The translations under genes were made by a program, and so were the position numbers. The notes below the pieces were generated by a model, which made no database searches, was not told the origin of the DNA, and saw only the letters and a program-made list of their open reading frames with translations. Below are positions 58,936 through 64,000 of a stretch of 64,000 nt of DNA, one piece after another. Origin of the DNA: Cucumis sativus (taxonomy: Eukaryota > Streptophyta > Magnoliopsida > Cucurbitales > Cucurbitaceae). Position 1 is the stretch's first letter. Each line of letters starts with the position of its first letter. The stretch is from positions 434,001 through 498,000 of the forward strand of contig NC_026659.2 in assembly GCF_000004075.3 (NCBI RefSeq), in the 5' to 3' direction.

Positions 58936-61296
58936 AAAAAAAAAATTGGGTTTTTAGGGTTTTAGGGTGAGAGTGAGTTTGGGGATGGGATGTGTAAAGA
59001 GGAAAGGGCTCATAATTATTATCAAAGAATTTGAAAAGATATCTGATTCTGAAAATCTGCCTTTGTGTTGGATTTTGTCTCTTCCAAACCCCCCAACCCC
59101 CTCCCAAACACTATCTTTTTCCTTTCTATTATTATTATATGTATACATGTTATCCGAGCGGTCCGCTCCAACCCAGAATTTAGGTAAGTTCATGACTTAA
59201 CGACTCAAATTAGATCAAGATTTGGTCGTGTTATCTACTTGTCTCAAATTGCTTCCAAGAATAAAGATTTGTGTTGATCTAAGATGTTTTGTCTTTACCT
59301 ACATGTTTCTTAGAGATGTTGATTTGATAACACCCAACATAAAAATTACTCGATCGAGTATAAACTAACACTTCATTTTCTTTTCTTAATATTATTATCA
59401 AAGAAACAATATATCAAAACAAGAAGACGAAGTGGGCAAGTTGACAAGACAAACACTTAGTATAACTCTAATGCTTAAGTTTGAATTATGATATTCTTTG
59501 TTTGTTTGTTTTAACATTTGATTTATTGATTCATTGGTCGATAGTATATGTCTTAATCAGTTCAAATTGATATAGTTATCGGTAAAATGATGCAAAGTCA
59601 TTTCATTAGTTTAAATTGAGATGGTAGTGAGGCAGAGTATAAACAAATACATAAAAAGGGTTAAATTAGAGTTTAGGTTGTGATGAGTTGAGTGGATTAA
59701 AATGTAATTGTTGGCATGTGTTTTCTTGTTTCAAATTGGTGATCCATGAGTGATTATAGAGAGGTTTGATGCAAATTTAAATGGGATTAAAAGTTGGAAA
59801 TGCTAGCAATTTGTTAGTTAGTCGAGTTATCACTATGAGTATGATTTATCATCTATAAAGTAATGATACTCTGAAGTTATTATTGAACTGTGCTTGTTGA
59901 GTATCTTTTCTCACAAAAAAATTGGCAAATCAACACATAAAAAATAGAAGTAATAAAAAATTCAGGACTCTTTTCTTTCAAAATACATACTTTTCGTTAG
60001 TCTTTCCTTTCAATTCCAACATTCATAATGCCTTCCATTTGACTCATTGTCATTGTCTAGTCTACGTCTTTAGTGTTTACTTATCAACTCTCAACGATTC
60101 ATTCTCAAAATTTCCCTATGTGTGTTATGTGTTTGTATGGTCTTGTCTCTTTCGTTTACTTAACATAACTATTCATGATTTGATTTGAGATCCAACTAGA
60201 CATTCATTGCAAATAACAAACTAGTTTAGATATGAAAAAATATATATTTATGTATTGTATGGTATAGGAGTAGGTGTAGTATGACTTAAACGAGCTTGAC
60301 TTGTAGTCTTTTTGACGTCGACAATACATTTTATTTTGTTTGACCTTACATCGTGGGGTTGCCTTTGTTGATATGGTGATGTTTTTGTCTATGAGCTCAG
60401 TACGAACATAAGGAGCAAATCGACATTTCTGTTATATTATAGAGAAGCGGTAAAGAATAACAAATATAATAACAATATACCACTGATGCAAATGTAAGTT
60501 TAATACTAAAACATTTATGATGAAATGCTAATGAAAACATTAAGGTTCAAATTTATGAAAATATCGATGAGTACTTTAGTAGAAATATATAAGCCAATGG
60601 TACTATGAGCTAATGCCAAGCACACAATCGCACACAATCTCACATGGCAGGCAACAATAATTTTAATTTGGCCAGACGTCAGGAATCAAGGCAGGGGTCA
60701 AAAATTGGGGGCTAGACGTCAGGAATCCATTGGGGGCTAGCCGTAGCTACAAATGTATCCTTCCATTGGTTGAGGCCTACAAACCTTAAAGCACCAAGAT
60801 CCATTCCTCAAGATGGACAATCTTCCCATATTATGATGGGTGGGATTCTAGGTGTTGAGCAAACAGGGAATATGTCACATTTGAAACCTTTCACATTTTT
60901 TTACACAAACGACGACTAATGTAATGGTACGTTTGTAAATGAAACAAGAACTGTAGTTGCATTACTACAAATTATACATGAGCAGCAAACAGTTGTACTA
61001 GAATTCTTTCTTCTTCTTTTTTTCATTTTTCTTCCACCACTACTATCACAGAGAAGTTACCATAGAATGCTGGGAGACGAAAGGGGGAAAGGTAAAAGAT
61101 AAGCTAGAATAATTCATACCGGTGCACTGTCTACAGTCCAACCAATAGAAAACAAATAGAAACTCCCATGTAGGCATTTTAATAGCCTGCAACTGCACCA
61201 TTATCCAGTGAATCACATTCATTCGTAGACAAAAGATAGACAAACCATACAAATTGAATGAAACTAAATCGGCAGAGTAGTCGCTACCTCTGATTT
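58936..61296. other. Intergenic spacer between MAKR5-like and TRAPPC1 genes
   Basis: AT-rich, with a small tandem duplication at 60671-60745 ('agacgtcaggaatc' twice and 'ttgggggctag' twice). No supported gene. Confidence 0.5.
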
Positions 61297-62435
61297 CTAC
61301 AATATAGTTCTTACATATTGGTCAAGACTTGTATTGAATAGCTCACACCTGCAGAAAGCAAAATCAAGGGAGAGTTGATATTGTGTTGCGAGGACAAACA
61401 TACATTAACTTTATTTTCACCATAAGAACGATAACATAGCAAACAAAAGCATGAATCGTTTGAGGTTGGGTTAAGTCTGTAAAGAAGATTTTGAAACATT
61501 TCAAATTTTTTGTTAAAGAGAGTAAACAGGAGAATGTAACAAAAGTTCTCCCACATAAAAGAAGGATTGAATTGTCCATATGGTTTGACTTTGGTTTCAA
61601 CTACGCTTATATGATTTAAAATTTTCAATTTCATTATAGCCCTATAGGCTATAGCTCAGTTAAATCTCCAAAAATCTTACCATCTTTAGGGGGTGATAGT
61701 TTTCTTACTCTTTTTCTTTGGAAGTAGAAAAGAAGGACGATGTGCTACCATTCAATATCAGTACATCTAAACTACTAACATGTGGTAACCATACATAGAT
61801 GTTCGTGAGATCATAGAAATCATATTGAAACCAAGCTCAACCCCAGGATTTGAAGTGGTCTAAAGGGAGAATCTAGTAAGGCCTAAAATATCCCAGAAAG
61901 GGCCTCTGGGACAGACTTACATAAGTTATGATTAAAGTCAATAACCAATAATAAGTTCCCTTTCCCCAGACGCCATTTAATCTTTTGTAAATTGAAACCA
62001 ATGAATGCATGCATTACAAATTCAAATTCATCAAAGATATTGACTTGATTCAGCAAGATTTCAAACGGAGTTTCTTTGAGATAAATTACTACGTTTGGTA
62101 TATAGAACATATGCATCAACCAAAGCTAACAGTTTACCTGATTGGAGTTCCTGGACTGTAGATTGGATTTTTCACTACATATTCAACATACAAGTTGTAG
62201 ATGTACTTCAACGGGTCCCTCAGATCACCGGTTCTAGGATGGGTAACCAGAATAATCTGAAAACAAAGAAATGATCCATCAAACTTAAAATTAATTTACC
62301 CCATAGTCACAGTGATCCCAATTTTCCTCATTTGGTTAATTCTTTTTCAAAACAGAAACAATTTTAAAATAGCGGCTTTACATGGCTTCTCCCAAAAGAT
62401 CAACTTTAATTCTTCAAGTGTAAAACAAGAAGCAA

Positions 62436-62485
<50 letters not shown>

Positions 62486-63455
62486 TTAAAACTACTAATC
62501 GTCGCCAAGGAAAATGAATTTTCTAAGAAGAAGAAAGAAAAGCAAGATCATTTTTTGCGAGGTTACAAATAAAAACTTAAATTATCCATGTGACACAACA
62601 AGTTCAGAGAGAAGGATACTTTAAAACTCCCATATACCTTGGCAATAACAATAAATAAACAAGTCCATGACATAAAATAAATACTGGTTTCATTAAATCT
62701 CAATAATTCATATGTAGTCCGCTTCGATTATGCCATAGTCATACATCAAGTTCAGTATTTTAACAATTCAAGTAGACATGCATAAAGCTACTATGGAAAA
62801 CATAAACAAGAACGGAAGAAGGAGGGTTAAGGAAACCTTTATCCCTGATGGAGTTTCAGTAAAACTGAGCTTGTAGGTATTAGTACGAAAACTGTGAAAC
62901 GAACAACCTTGGCCAGGTAACTGAGGCACGCCAAGATTTCCTTTGTCAGCACTGTATCAAAGAAAGTAAAAAAAGTTATCGCTTCAAAACCTAACTCCCA
63001 AAAGCAGCTCATCATTTTCCAGTAAGTTGTTAATACTTTGAAAGATCAAAATCAAAATCTACAATCAAATTAGACATCTTACTAGTTATTGCCACCAACC
63101 ATAAAAGGGCAATGCATTTGTCACGTTATTAAGATTATGGTTTGCATTAATCTCCTATCTGGTTGGATCACTACATATACTAGCCACACCATAAACTAAA
63201 GTAGTTTCCCAAAGAAGGAAGAAACATAAACCTGGTTGGGTCCATCTTGGCAGTAAAGGATTTAAGGGAGAAGAGCAAACCAAACATAAGTTTGTGGTCT
63301 TGCTGGGGATTCAATGTCCGGAGAGGCCGATTCCACTCCCTATAGAACAAGCAAACTCCATTCCTATTGAAAATATACATCATATGAACATTGTTTCCAG
63401 TTGCTGTTGGTACCGGAGGCGAAGGACTAATTTCTGACCCACCAAAGAACTGCAT
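61297..63455 (-). CDS. TRAPPC1 / Bet5, vesicle-tethering complex subunit
   Basis: Four exons on the minus strand join in frame: 63455-63232, 62951-62837, 62256-62138 and 61348-61297, giving 169 residues. After a short variable start (MQFFGGSEISPSPP) comes MYIFNRNGVCLFYREWNRPL, the start of the longin-like sedlin/Bet5 fold, and then QQDHKLMFGLLFSLKSFTAK. Later blocks are GCSFHSFRTNTYKLSFTETP, LVTHPRTGDLRDPLKYIYNL and YVVKNPIYSPGTPI. The protein ends FNTSLDQYVRTIL. Bet5/TRAPPC1 is a core subunit of the TRAPP complexes, which act as exchange factors for Rab1/Rab11-type GTPases in ER-Golgi and post-Golgi traffic. Length fits the family (about 140-170). A 5' UTR intron (63461-63927) is indicated by a good acceptor and donor. 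A long AT microsatellite lies in the intron between exons 2 and 3. Confidence 0.94.
62440..62483. repeat. (AT)n microsatellite in a TRAPPC1 intron
   Basis: About 22 uninterrupted TA units, the longest simple repeat in the window. A likely polymorphic marker; no other role is visible. Confidence 0.95.
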
Positions 63456-63460
63456 GATTT

Positions 63461-63927
63461 CTGGAATAAACCAAACTGAATCAAATCAACTGTCATATGA
63501 AATGATCTAAGAAATCTAAGATTCTAACAAAACCCCAACATTTCCACTCAACTCTACAATCAATTGCCTAGCAAAGCAACTAATAATTCAATCATTCCTA
63601 ATAATTCATTGAGGTTAAAAATAAAATAGCGAATTGTCAACAGGTAAAATCTAACCCGACCCAAATCAGGATTCACTAAAGCAAGAAGCTGTACCCAGAT
63701 GCATTTCCCTTTGGGCTCTCTACAGAACCACTCAATATAGTTAGAAACAAATCTAGTGTAAAATTGGGAGTCCTATTCATACATAATCCCAAGGAAAATG
63801 GATTTTACTTATGGATCGTATAAGAGACTGTGAGCAGGGGGAAATGGAGAGATAACCAGCAATGAGCTGGACGGTGACAGATTCAAGAAGAAGCATCAAA
63901 ATCAAACAATGGAGACTAGAAAGATAC
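63461..63927 (-). other. Leader intron of TRAPPC1
   Basis: On the minus strand the donor (CTCTGAG then GTATCT) at 63928/63927 and the acceptor (TTTATTCCAG) just before 63460 frame 467 bases of non-coding sequence. The 5' UTR exon would lie between 63928 and roughly 63990, so the gene's start is just inside the window. Confidence 0.55.
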
Positions 63928-64000
63928 CTCAGAGAGCAGAGACTACAAAGTAAAGAAAGCGATCAATTCAACGACGAAGCTCTTGATTCGTCACGCAATG

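Noticed and set aside
1-64000. CRISPR arrays, bacterial operons, phage or viral genes
   Set aside because: No regularly spaced repeats, no prokaryotic gene organisation and no viral proteins are visible; every supported gene is a eukaryotic plant gene.

Overview
The window looks like nuclear DNA of a eudicot plant, most likely a cucurbit (Cucumis-like). The reasons are AT-rich gene-poor spacers full of A/T microsatellites, GT-AG introns with T-rich 3' ends, single genes spread over several kilobases, a eukaryotic tRNA-Phe gene, and closely recognisable plant protein families. The cucurbit placement is an inference from the general look of the small membrane-protein family at the left end; it was not tested.

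Layout. 0-5.5 kb (minus strand): three tandem copies of a small two-block membrane protein family; copy 1 runs off the left edge, copy 2 is intact and copy 3 is frameshifted. 2.5-2.9 and 6.6-7.0 kb: weathered LTR remnants. 7.9-11.8 kb (+): chloroplast-type CPBP/CAAX intramembrane protease, 4 exons. 13.5 kb (-): tRNA-Phe(GAA), with a 28-nt copy of its 5' half at 17.36 kb. 14.5-15.9 kb (+): MAKR6-like membrane-associated kinase regulator. 18.6-22.8 kb (-): S-type anion channel of the SLAH2/SLAH3 group, with an intact 325-bp TRIM retroelement in one intron. 22.9-37.9 kb: about 15 kb with no gene that can be supported. 38.3-44.8 kb (+): 16-exon AAA ATPase of the DAA1/MSP1-like group. 46.0-47.5 kb (-): PNO1/Dim2 ribosome-biogenesis KH protein. 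48.1-51.2 kb (+): small F-box protein, head to head with PNO1. 51.2-57.4 kb: AT-rich spacer with one candidate non-coding transcription unit. 57.4-58.8 kb (+): MAKR5-like regulator. 61.3-63.9 kb (-): TRAPPC1/Bet5 vesicle-tethering subunit.

The genes do not form a pathway; they are ordinary single-copy housekeeping and signalling genes. From memory, the set MAKR6-like, AAA ATPase, F-box and MAKR5-like matches neighbours on Arabidopsis chromosome 5 (around At5g52870-At5g52900), and SLAH next to an AAA ATPase matches At4g27970-At4g28000, so the block appears to keep ancestral eudicot synteny. The most notable items are the structurally complete miniature LTR element (identical 71-bp LTRs, PBS, polypurine tract, 5-bp target duplication), a decayed relative of it in an AAA-gene intron, the decaying tandem gene copy, and a purine-repeat expansion that codes a K/E-rich stretch in the AAA ATPase.

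Exon models were built by hand from splice sites and reading-frame continuity. No database search or expression evidence was available.
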